Below, piece after piece: positions 6,436-12,420 of a DNA stretch of 20,457 nt. The stretch's first letter is position 1; the number at the start of each line of letters is the position of its first letter. Made by a program: the position numbers and the translations under genes. The stretch is from Candidatus Methanomethylicia archaeon. Lineage in GTDB: Archaea > Thermoproteota > Methanomethylicia > Methanomethylicales > Methanomethylicaceae. The DNA lies in assembly GCA_024464205.1 (NCBI GenBank), contig JANHAI010000005.1, positions 1 to 20,457 on the forward strand, read 5' to 3'. The notes below the pieces were generated by a model. The model searched no databases and was not told where the DNA came from. It saw only the letters and a program-made list of their open reading frames with translations.

Positions 6436-7053
6436 TTAAGATGCACCATTGTCAGGAACTGGAGGTGCCATCGGGAACTCGTTCCACTGCTCGACCACTA
6501 ACTTGTAGGCGAAGACATATGTTGCGCCCTGCTCTGCTGTGTTCTCAAGATGGATGTGGAAGACCCCCATCGCGAACTCGCCTGGATGCACCTGCGTGCC
6601 ATTAGTTATCCATAAAACTGGAAGAACATCTGGGTGCTTATAATCAGGTGGCCACTGCACATCATCAGGGTTAGTTATGAAGTCCAACTGGCCAACATTC
6701 GGTGACAGGTTACCATTAAAGAAACCTGGGTTGTAGATCTTTATCGGGATAGTGCCCGTGTTTGTCAAGTTGACTGCGCAATAGTAATGAACGCATGGAT
6801 ATGCGTTGGTCACCGTTATGTATATCGTGTCCCCGTCTGCCCTGCAAGAGATGCTTGAATAATTTTTGTACTCGCCTGTATTTTCGTTGTATTCTATGTC
6901 CCAGCAATGATGGCACGTCCATGTGGCGCTAACCGTTCCAGTGTTGACAGTTCCGTAAATGTACAATGTCTGGTACCAAAGCCCATAAGCGACGCTCATC
7001 CCCAATAGTGCAACAATAGACACTGCGAATAACATACCTGCTTTTGTTCTCAT
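6436..7053 (-). CDS. TasA/AbpA-like secreted fibre subunit, first copy
   Basis: This is the first gene of the fibre operon. The 205-residue product has a signal peptide (hydrophobic residues about 8-22) ending in AYGLWYQTLYIYGTVNTG, followed by a beta-rich body and a C-terminal GATYVFAYKLVVEQWNEF, closely parallel to its downstream paralogue. It is richer in cysteine (CHHC, SCRADG, YPCVHYYC), so disulfides or metal binding are possible. An AGGAG ribosome-binding site lies about 11 bases before the ATG. The long leader, with two hairpins and ATACTTAT sites upstream, suggests regulated and perhaps high expression. The family (TasA, camelysin, archaeal AbpA) forms extracellular matrix fibres or bundling pili; which of the two paralogues is the main subunit cannot be told from sequence. 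Confidence 0.78.
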   Translation of the reverse strand: MRTKAGMLFAVSIVALLGMSVAYGLWYQTLYIYGTVNTGTVSATWTCHHCWDIEYNENTGEYKNYSSISCRADGDTIYITVTNAYPCVHYYCAVNLTNTGTIPIKIYNPGFFNGNLSPNVGQLDFITNPDDVQWPPDYKHPDVLPVLWITNGTQVHPGEFAMGVFHIHLENTAEQGATYVFAYKLVVEQWNEFPMAPPVPDNGAS

Positions 7054-7084
7054 ACACTTTCAACTCCTTATTGGGGCTATCATC

Positions 7085-7133
7085 GGGAACGAAAAAACAG
7101 TTCCCTTTAACGGGGCCTCCCCTAAGTGCCCCG
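7085..7133 (-). promoter_or_regulatory. Two hairpins in the fibre operon 5' leader
   Basis: In the minus-strand RNA, CGGGGC/GCCCCG (7128-7133 with 7111-7116) is followed by GGGAAC/GTTCCC (7100-7105 with 7085-7090), the latter with a T6 run in its loop. A second GGGG in the first loop can pair with the same CCCC, so two alternative folds exist. They lie about 30 to 80 bases before the start codon, with the ribosome-binding site outside the stems. Confidence 0.4.
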
Positions 7134-7175
7134 AGCCAGCAACACCACCATAGGACTGTTATGCTGACTAATTCT

Positions 7176-7187
7176 GGTATATAATCC
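7176..7187 (-). promoter_or_regulatory. TATA-like element of the fibre operon
   Basis: GGATTATATACC on the minus strand is the best TATA match upstream of the first fibre gene. It would start transcription near 7155 and leave a leader of about 100 bases holding both hairpins and the ribosome-binding site. Confidence 0.5.
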
Positions 7188-7220
7188 TCGCCGATTGTAA
7201 TAAACCTTCATGCAAAAGTC

Positions 7221-7254
7221 ATACTTATCATAAATAAGTATCTAAAATAAGTAT
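7221..7254. promoter_or_regulatory. ATACTTAT operator-like palindrome and extra half-site
   Basis: ATACTTAT-CATAA-ATAAGTAT (7221-7241) is a perfect 8-bp inverted repeat with a five-base spacer, followed by a further AATAAGTAT at 7246-7254. It lies about 35 to 70 bp upstream of the predicted TATA element. The same half-site occurs twice before the winged-helix gene at the other end of the block, pointing to a shared regulator. Confidence 0.55.
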
Positions 7255-7420
7255 TCTTGATATCATTATTTGCACAAACGCACAATTTTTTTAAGCATTA
7301 TAACCTCGGACGAGATTTCGAGATTAATGCAGCTTTGGCGTCAAACGGCAAAATCAGATTTGTAGTAGAATACCCGTACCCATAGACCTTGGCAACCCCC
7401 TGGCGTCGATGGTTGAAAAG

Positions 7421-7505
7421 TGCGGGGGGTGGGATTTGAACCCACGAAGGCCTTCGCCACAAGGTCCTGAGCCTTGCGCCTTTGACCTGACTTGGCGACC
7501 CCCGC
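7421..7505 (-). tRNA. tRNA-Leu (anticodon CAG)
   Basis: The minus strand folds as a class II tRNA. The acceptor GCGGGGG pairs with CCCCCGC and discriminator A (7421). The D arm is GCC/GGC and the anticodon arm CAAGG-CTCAGGA-CCTTG gives anticodon CAG. A long variable arm holds GAAGG/CCTTC, and the T arm is GTGGG-TTCAAAT-CCCAC. A long variable arm, anticodon CAG and discriminator A identify leucine. There is no intron and no encoded CCA. A short T-run follows the 3' end. Confidence 0.95.
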
Positions 7506-7513
7506 ATCCGAAC

Positions 7514-7546
7514 TATTTTTATTAGCTCCCCCATATATTCTTAAAT
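7514..7546. promoter_or_regulatory. Divergent promoters of tRNA-Leu and the IMPase gene
   Basis: Two TATA-like elements are staggered in 43 bp. TATTTTTATTA (7514-7524) lies about 30 bp before the plus-strand ATG at 7549, implying a leaderless message. TTTAAGAATATATG on the minus strand (7532-7545) lies about 33 bp before the tRNA 5' end at 7505. Each box thus lies closer to the opposite gene. Confidence 0.5.
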
Positions 7547-7548
7547 CT

Positions 7549-8421
7549 ATGTCGTACTCCCTCCTCCACGGTCTCTGCAGGGCGGAAATGGAGGCGATCT
7601 CGCGCCTCTCCCCTCGGGCATCGGCGAAGGTTATCCGAGAGGGCGCAGGGGGGGACCTCACGAAGGCGATAGACCTCGTGGCGGAAGAGGCTGCCGTTGC
7701 GTACCTCTTGGAGAGGGGGTTCAGCGGCGTCCTCTTGAGCGAAGAGATCGGGGTAAAGTGCCTCGCCCCCGGCTGCGGGCAAAAGACCGAACCGCCACGG
7801 CGCAGCGCGCCGCCGAATGTTGCGATCCCCCGAGAAAAATCCCTCTGGTCTGGGACGTCGCTCGTCCTGGACCCAATAGACGGTACGACAAACGCCATCA
7901 GCGGCATCAGCTTCTACTCGATCTCTGCGGCACTGGCGGATGGCCCAAAACTCTCCGACGTCTTCGCAGGCATGGTCGTGGAGCTCCCCTCAGGCAGGGT
8001 ATTCTTCGCTGAGAGGGGATCTGGCGCGACCCTCGATGGGAATGAGATCCGCGTCCCGGAAGTCCCCTCGCCAGACCTTCCGGTGGGGGTCGACATGAAT
8101 GTGAAAGGCGACCGTTCAAAGCTCGAACGGATGTCAAAGGTGCTCCTCTCGGCAAAGCACCTCCGATGCATGGGATCGGCTGCGCTTGAGCTCTGCTACG
8201 TCGCCTCTGGCGGCCTATCGCTCTACTTCGACAGCAGGGGGATGCTCAGGGTCACCGACATCGCCGCCGCCGCGATCATAGTGAGGGAAGCTGGGGGATC
8301 CGTTTTGGGGTTGTCGGGATCGGATCTGGACTGCAAACTGGACCTCGGCGAGAGAGTGTCGCTCGTGGCTGGCAGCCGGAAGTTTTGCGAAGAAGCGCTT
8401 GCCCTCTTCAGGGGCGACTGA
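7549..8421 (+). CDS. Inositol monophosphatase / fructose-1,6-bisphosphatase family phosphatase
   Basis: This 290-residue metal-dependent sugar-phosphate phosphatase of the IMPase superfamily is probably the archaeal type acting on inositol-1-phosphate and fructose-1,6-bisphosphate. Metal-binding motifs are visible: LSEE (residues 63-66), DPIDGTTN (108-115) and the late VTDIAAAAIIVREAGG, where the aspartate is kept but the usual tryptophan before it is not. Between the first two motifs lies a longer than usual, proline-rich insertion with two cysteines (about residues 71-100). I start at the ATG at 7549 because an upstream in-frame ATG (7492) falls inside the tRNA, and because a TATA element is spaced for a leaderless start. 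The exact substrate cannot be read from sequence. Confidence 0.88.
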   Translation: MSYSLLHGLCRAEMEAISRLSPRASAKVIREGAGGDLTKAIDLVAEEAAVAYLLERGFSGVLLSEEIGVKCLAPGCGQKTEPPRRSAPPNVAIPREKSLWSGTSLVLDPIDGTTNAISGISFYSISAALADGPKLSDVFAGMVVELPSGRVFFAERGSGATLDGNEIRVPEVPSPDLPVGVDMNVKGDRSKLERMSKVLLSAKHLRCMGSAALELCYVASGGLSLYFDSRGMLRVTDIAAAAIIVREAGGSVLGLSGSDLDCKLDLGERVSLVAGSRKFCEEALALFRGD

Positions 8422-8465
8422 TCGCCCTTTCGCAGTAAAAAGTGCGCCTCGGCTCGCAGAGCGCG

Positions 8466-8720
8466 CTAGTCCTTTATCTGCTCGAGCGAGCTTATGGCCT
8501 GCCATATGGCGGTCCTTGCGAAGAGCGGCATGTTGGGGTCTTGCCCGCACTCCTCCAGTATGCTTATGGCGTTGGAAGCCTTGACCGCGTTAGAGTAGGT
8601 CTTTCCCTGGAGTGTCTTCATAGCGTCGGAGGCTGCCCTCCTTATGTTCCTCGGTATGCCGTTGTCCTCCGAGATCTTCTGGAGAATGTTGAGTGCCTGG
8701 ACCATCTTATCTTCAACCAT
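8466..8720 (-). CDS. UPF0147 family protein
   Basis: This 84-residue, all-helical protein has the UPF0147 pattern, with IPRNIRRAASDAM in the first half and AISILEECGQDPNMPLFART in the second. The family is widespread in archaea and of unknown function. The ATG at 8720 is chosen over 8750: a GGGTGGT ribosome-binding site lies just before it, and the TATA box at 8761-8768 would start transcription near 8738, downstream of the earlier ATG. It is divergent from the UPF0148 gene and appears to share one palindromic TATA box with it. It ends 44 bp from the IMPase gene, which converges on it. Confidence 0.9.
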   Translation of the reverse strand: MVEDKMVQALNILQKISEDNGIPRNIRRAASDAMKTLQGKTYSNAVKASNAISILEECGQDPNMPLFARTAIWQAISSLEQIKD

Positions 8721-8760
8721 CTTGACCACCCTGCCCTTAGCAAATAGCATATAGCCTTAC

Positions 8761-8768
8761 TTATATAA
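8761..8768. promoter_or_regulatory. Palindromic TATA box shared by two divergent genes
   Basis: TTATATAA is a perfect palindrome and the only TATA-like element between the two starts. Rightward it is centred about 24 bp before the ATG at 8789, so that message would be leaderless. Leftward it predicts a start near 8738 and an 18-base leader with a ribosome-binding site before the ATG at 8720. Confidence 0.6.
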
Positions 8769-8788
8769 TTTGATACAAGTGTGTGAAG

Positions 8789-9142
8789 ATGAGCGAAAGG
8801 GAAACCAGCATAAAAAAGATGTCCGACCTCCTGCGCAGCGGCGCCACCATGCTCTCCCAATACTGCCCTGACTGCAAGACGCCGCTCTTCCGCCTTCCCA
8901 GCGGAGAGACGATCTGCCCTTCCTGCAACAGGCGCGTGGTGTTCGCGAAAGGTACCGAGGTAGAGAAGACCGCGACAGAGGCTGAATCGGTGTCGCAGCT
9001 AGAGGAGACCCTCCTCCTCAAGGTGACGAGCATGAAGGCTTTGATGGTGAAAGCCGAATCCCCGGAGGAAATCGAGAAGATCACGAGGGCGCTGGCGGCG
9101 CTCTACGACCTTCTGGAGAAGGTCCGGAAGTCAAAGCCCTGA
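8789..9142 (+). CDS. UPF0148 / Sjogren syndrome-scleroderma autoantigen 1 (p27) family zinc-ribbon protein
   Basis: This is a protein of about 117 residues. The N-terminal LLRSGATMLSQYCPDCKTPL and the ICPSC pair form the CxxC...CxxC zinc ribbon typical of the autoantigen p27 (UPF0148) family, followed by two predicted helices. The family is common in archaea and its molecular role is not settled. I choose the ATG at 8789 rather than the GTG at 8783 because it lies at the distance from the shared TATA box expected for a leaderless start. It is divergent from UPF0147 and converges with the XPF nuclease gene, with 53 bp between them. Confidence 0.9.
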   Translation: MSERETSIKKMSDLLRSGATMLSQYCPDCKTPLFRLPSGETICPSCNRRVVFAKGTEVEKTATEAESVSQLEETLLLKVTSMKALMVKAESPEEIEKITRALAALYDLLEKVRKSKP

Positions 9143-9195
9143 GCCGGATTCTGACCGACTTGGGCTGCTGAGCCTTGGGATCGCGGGCAACCCAT

Positions 9196-9933
9196 TTACC
9201 CCTCACCAGTGGGCTCAGCCTTCGGCGCCCCATACCTGCCTGCGGCGACCTCCCTGATCCTCTTCGCCTTCTTAGGGCCTATCTTCTCGACCCTCTTGAG
9301 GTCCTCCTCGCTGGCACTGAAGACCCCCTCGACGCTCCCGAACTCCTCGAGCAGCCTCTTGGCGAGCGTCGCCTCAACCATCGGCAGGCTCGCCACCACG
9401 TACTCCTTCTCCTCGTCAGGCGTCTGCGGTCTCCTCCTGTCCTTCAGCGATATGCCCCTCACAGCGCTTGACTGCTCCCTCTTTGCAACGGCCATTATGA
9501 TGCAGGCCGCCTCCTCGGGGTCTGCCGCCATAATTACCGGCACCCCGAAGTCGAGGATCGTGCTTATCAGGGCTCCCCTGATCGCCTCCCTGGAGACCCC
9601 CCTAGGCTGCTGCCCGCCCCCCTCGATGAGGAGGAGCGGCCGCGCGTAGGCCTCCTTCATCGCCCTCGCCTGGGAGAATAAGCGCCTGTCCACTATCGAC
9701 GCAGCAAAGTCCGCAACGGTCTTCCTCTCGACCGCGACCTCGTCTGAGACTACATAGTCGCCGACCTTCAGGCTCCTTAGATCGATTCTTGCCCCCATGC
9801 CCTCGAGGAGTTCCACAATCGCTGATCCCCCCTCCCTGCGGTCGACGACAATGCTGACCCCTTCATCCCTGCCCTTACATATGAAGTCAGACAGGGTGCC
9901 CTGCGCCCTTCCAGTTCTCCCCCCCTCCTCCAA
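9196..9933 (-). CDS. xpf: XPF-type ERCC4 structure-specific endonuclease without helicase domain
   Basis: The ERCC4 nuclease domain carries VDRREGG, GDYVVSDEVAVERKTVADF (active-site ERK) and LLLIEGG. After a linker, a tandem helix-hairpin-helix domain follows (LPMVEATLAKRLLEEFGS... and VEKIGPKKAKRI). The family cuts branched DNA such as 3' flaps and forks as a dimer. Only the nuclease and HhH parts are present, as in crenarchaeal XPF, whereas euryarchaeal Hef carries a helicase too. The frame stays open far upstream, but that extension is antisense to thymidylate kinase. I place the start at the TTG at 9933, with a purine-rich GAGGGGG before it and a TATA-like CCTTTTTATC at 9971-9980. No PCNA-binding QxxLxxFF motif is obvious at the C-terminus. 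The start is uncertain; the function is not. Confidence 0.85.
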   Translation of the reverse strand: MEEGGRTGRAQGTLSDFICKGRDEGVSIVVDRREGGSAIVELLEGMGARIDLRSLKVGDYVVSDEVAVERKTVADFAASIVDRRLFSQARAMKEAYARPLLLIEGGGQQPRGVSREAIRGALISTILDFGVPVIMAADPEEAACIIMAVAKREQSSAVRGISLKDRRRPQTPDEEKEYVVASLPMVEATLAKRLLEEFGSVEGVFSASEEDLKRVEKIGPKKAKRIREVAAGRYGAPKAEPTGEG

Positions 9934-10038
9934 AGATCTGCCCCCTCTGCCCTCATTTCTCCCCAGACGGGATAAAAAGGTGCCCCCGATGGTCCCTTTC
10001 GTCGCCTGGCGTCGTCGCTCCTGCCCTTTGGGGATAAA

Positions 10039-10046
10039 GATATAAT
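10039..10046 (+). promoter_or_regulatory. TATA box of the thymidylate kinase gene
   Basis: GATATAAT lies about 27 bp before the ATG at 10070, the spacing of a leaderless archaeal message; no ribosome-binding site is seen between them. Confidence 0.5.
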
Positions 10047-10069
10047 CGCTCCGCTCCAGATATGAGAGC

Positions 10070-10693
10070 ATGCCAGACCTGAAGAGGGGCGTATTCATTG
10101 CAATAGAGGGTGTAGACGGCGCTGGATCCACGACCCAGACGCAGATGCTCGTTTCCCTTCTCAAGAGCAAGGGCTTCGACGCCGTCCAGACTAAGGAGCC
10201 GAACCCACGAGGCGAGGTTGAGCCCCTCATACGCCGCCTCCTGGCTTCCGGCGCCCCCCACCCGGCGCTCGACGCCCTCCTCTTCGCCGCCGACAGGGTC
10301 CAGCACACAGAGGAGGTCATTAAGCCTTACCTCGAGGCGAAGAAGATAGTGGTCTCGGACCGCTACCTCGAATCCTCGCTCGCGTACCAGGTCGCCCAGG
10401 GGCTTAACCCCAGATGGGTCTCCGCGATAAACCGTTACGCCGTCAAGCCGGACCTCACGATAATCCTGGACATAGACCCCCAGGTCTCGCTCAGGAGGAA
10501 GCCCTCCCCGCCTGAGCGCTTTGAGAATGCCGAGTTCCTGGCCAAGGTCAGGACCCTCTTCCTCCAGAGGGCGAGGACGAAAAAGTACGAAGTGATCGAC
10601 GCTAGCATGGCAATAGACGAAGTCCACACTGCCGTGGTGAAGGCCGCCCTCCCCCTGCTCGTCTCTGCCTCGGGCATCAATAGGAGACCCTGA
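10070..10693 (+). CDS. tmk: Thymidylate kinase (dTMP kinase)
   Basis: This 207-residue kinase converts dTMP to dTDP with ATP in the cytoplasm for DNA synthesis. Visible are the N-terminal FIAIEGVDGAGSTTQ P-loop (about residues 9-23), EPNPRGEVEPLIRRLL, VVSDRYLESSLAYQ (the DR-Y/F nucleotide motif), ILDIDPQVSLRRK and the LID-like ERFENAEFL. The P-loop is odd: the invariant Walker A lysine position is serine (GAGSTT instead of GxGKST). All other motifs are intact, so the gene is probably functional. A TATA box at 10039-10046 predicts leaderless translation from this ATG. Its 3' end overlaps the HD-phosphohydrolase gene on the other strand by 17 bp. Confidence 0.9.
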   Translation: MPDLKRGVFIAIEGVDGAGSTTQTQMLVSLLKSKGFDAVQTKEPNPRGEVEPLIRRLLASGAPHPALDALLFAADRVQHTEEVIKPYLEAKKIVVSDRYLESSLAYQVAQGLNPRWVSAINRYAVKPDLTIILDIDPQVSLRRKPSPPERFENAEFLAKVRTLFLQRARTKKYEVIDASMAIDEVHTAVVKAALPLLVSASGINRRP

Positions 10694-11942
10694 CAGATTC
10701 AGGGAGCTTCCCAAGCACCCGCTCGCACGCCCCCCTCACCCTCTCGCGGTCGTTGGCGTTGGTGTAGACCCTCACTATGTTGACGAACCCCTTCAGCACC
10801 TCTATTGTCCTCGACAGCTTTGTGGCCTTGAAGACCCTCGGCGACCCGCCCTCCCTGTCTATAACGGGTATCTCCATGGGGTCGACAGAGAGCTTTTGGA
10901 AATACGGGATCGATGGAAGCGACGGAGTGTCGATGTAAACGCTGGACGGCGGTATGCCCGCGGTCGAGGCTATCTCCTCCTCAACCTGCCGCCTGACGCT
11001 GTCGATGCTGAACAGGCTGGTGACTGACTTGTCCTCTGCCTGTACCTCCCTCTCGTAGGCGCACTTCAGGAGCCTCCTCCTCTCGAGATCCCTCATGATC
11101 CCAGTTGAGGCCCTGCATCCCTTCAGCCTGCTCCAGAGGCTGTAGTCGTCCATCTCCAAATACTCCTCCGGAGTCTTGAAGGCCGTTATGCCGAGCTCCT
11201 CGTCTGCCGCCTCCATCGCCTTTACCAGCATGAGCTGCCCAGCCCTCGCCGTCTTGTGGTAGTATATGGCCCTGAAGGACTCGAGGCGGGCGATGAGGAA
11301 AGCCTCGAGCGTCGCGAGGGATGAGCTGTCGACGGCGAGCGCCTCATCCGCGACGTCCATGGTGTATATCAGCCTGTAGATGTCCACCTTGCCGTACTCT
11401 GCCCCCGTGTGGTGGGTGTCCCTCACCAAGAAGTCCATCTTGTCTGCGTCGACAGCGCTGCTGATGATCTGGTTCATGAACTGCCTCTCATTCTGGGCCC
11501 TGCCGACCGCGAGCTCGGCGATGCCGGCCGCCTCCATCCCGTTCTTTGAAAGGATGTCGCCCAGCTCCGTGCCCTTTATGATCCACGGCGTGAGGTCCTC
11601 GTGTGTCTTGTTGAGCTTCCTCATGAGGAGCTGCTCGAACGTGTGGGAGAACGGGCCGTGCCCGAGGTCGTGGAAGAGGCCTGCGAGCCTTATCTTCTGG
11701 ACATCGGCGTCGCCCATCCCAATCGGGAGCGACTTCCCGAGGAGACCCGCGAGGTGCATTACCCCCAGCGAATGCTCGAACCTCGTATGGTTGGCCCCTG
11801 GGTAAACGTAATCGGCGAAAACGAGCTGCTTCACCCTCCTCAGCCTCTGCAAGGGCAGGGTGTCGAGCGCCTCCCTCTCTATGGCCGAGACGCGGACGTA
11901 CCCGAATATGGGGTCCTTTATCATTCCCCAGTCTCTTTCCAT
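10677..11942 (-). CDS. HD-domain phosphohydrolase (dGTPase/SAMHD1-like, COG1078)
   Basis: This HD-superfamily metal phosphohydrolase is related to dNTP triphosphohydrolases. It opens with IKDPIFGYVRVS and LPLQRLRRVKQL, then NHTRFEHSLGVMHLAG, LFHDLGHGPFSHTFE (the HD pair) and DADKMDFLVRDTHHTG with the distal aspartate. All metal ligands look present. Its substrate may be dNTPs; that is family-based. The ATG at 11942 is preferred; 11924 is a possible second start, and further upstream the frame runs into the aconitase-X small-subunit gene. It lies 34 bp downstream of that gene on the same strand, so it may be co-transcribed, though a weak TATA-like stretch (about 11975-11985) precedes it. It overlaps tmk tail to tail, an interesting neighbour given both act on nucleotides. 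Confidence 0.85.
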   Translation of the reverse strand: MERDWGMIKDPIFGYVRVSAIEREALDTLPLQRLRRVKQLVFADYVYPGANHTRFEHSLGVMHLAGLLGKSLPIGMGDADVQKIRLAGLFHDLGHGPFSHTFEQLLMRKLNKTHEDLTPWIIKGTELGDILSKNGMEAAGIAELAVGRAQNERQFMNQIISSAVDADKMDFLVRDTHHTGAEYGKVDIYRLIYTMDVADEALAVDSSSLATLEAFLIARLESFRAIYYHKTARAGQLMLVKAMEAADEELGITAFKTPEEYLEMDDYSLWSRLKGCRASTGIMRDLERRRLLKCAYEREVQAEDKSVTSLFSIDSVRRQVEEEIASTAGIPPSSVYIDTPSLPSIPYFQKLSVDPMEIPVIDREGGSPRVFKATKLSRTIEVLKGFVNIVRVYTNANDRERVRGACERVLGKLPESVRVSY

Positions 11943-11976
11943 TCTAGATCCCGATGGTGATTCTGACCCCTGATGC

Positions 11977-12420
11977 TTAATACCGTTGCCCCTTCTCAAC
12001 CCTCACGATCCCCGCCTCACCATCGACGGAGACGCGGTCCCCAGTCGCTATCGCCTCCGTCGGGTCTACACCGAGCCTGTCAACGAGCGGTATCTCCGCG
12101 AGTATGCAGCCAGTCGCTATTATCGCCTCAGTCTCAGAGTTGATTATCGCAGCAGGCGCGTGCCCTGACTTCTTAAGTTGGTAAATGACGTAGGAGCCGA
12201 CCGTGCTCCCCTTGCCCCTCGGGAAGACAAGGACCTTGCCCGTGATGTCCTTGCCGAAAAGCTCATGCCCCTTCTCCTTCACCAAGCCGCTCTTGGGGTC
12301 GACGCCGCCGAAGAACGAAATGCCCTGCCTCGTGACCAGCGCCTCGCCCTCTCCCCTGAACCTGGCGATCCCCCTCCCGCTGAACGTAGCCACTGACACT
12401 ACCTTCTCGGGCACGCTCAA
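11977..12420 (-). CDS. Phosphomevalonate dehydratase small subunit (aconitase X swivel domain, DUF126)
   Basis: This is the small subunit of the aconitase-X-type dehydratase that turns (R)-5-phosphomevalonate into trans-anhydromevalonate 5-phosphate in the archaeal mevalonate pathway. The 147-residue protein has the DUF126 swivel pattern, with SFFGGVDPKSG, FPRGKGSTVGSYV (conserved serine) and SETEAIIATG. The TTG at 12420 overlaps the TGA of the large-subunit gene (TTGA). A GTG at 12414 is better spaced from the GGAGGG upstream and may be the true start. The coupling to the large subunit and the UbiD-like gene before it support this role rather than hydroxyproline metabolism, which other AcnX members serve. 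Confidence 0.88.
   Translation of the reverse strand: MSVPEKVVSVATFSGRGIARFRGEGEALVTRQGISFFGGVDPKSGLVKEKGHELFGKDITGKVLVFPRGKGSTVGSYVIYQLKKSGHAPAAIINSETEAIIATGCILAEIPLVDRLGVDPTEAIATGDRVSVDGEAGIVRVEKGQRY

Larger units (their letters stand above)
7054..7420. other. Long intergenic leader/promoter region of the fibre operon
   Basis: These 367 bases lie between the first fibre gene and the 3' end of tRNA-Leu. I see no coding frame that looks real. The part nearest the gene holds two hairpins and a TATA-like element; the middle holds three ATACTTAT-type sites; the far part (about 7260-7420) is AT-rich then mixed and shows nothing I can name beyond an eight-base T-run on the plus strand and a short T-run after the tRNA. 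Confidence 0.6.

Noticed and set aside
7421..7505. tRNA-Leu 3' end as a used attachment site of a mobile element
   Set aside because: No second copy of the tRNA 3' end and no integrase were seen in the window, so integration is only noted as a possibility.
7298..7534. Small minus-strand frame spanning the tRNA
   Set aside because: It reads straight through tRNA-Leu; the tRNA fold is complete, so the frame is not a gene.
9143..9195. Short GC-rich gap with small dyads, considered as a non-coding RNA
   Set aside because: It is only 53 bp between convergent genes, and its stems of four to five pairs match no RNA family I recognise.
9934..10320. N-terminal extension of the XPF nuclease frame
   Set aside because: It is antisense to the thymidylate kinase start and P-loop, and shows no domain. 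The ERCC4 domain begins well downstream, and a promoter-like element lies at 9971-9980.
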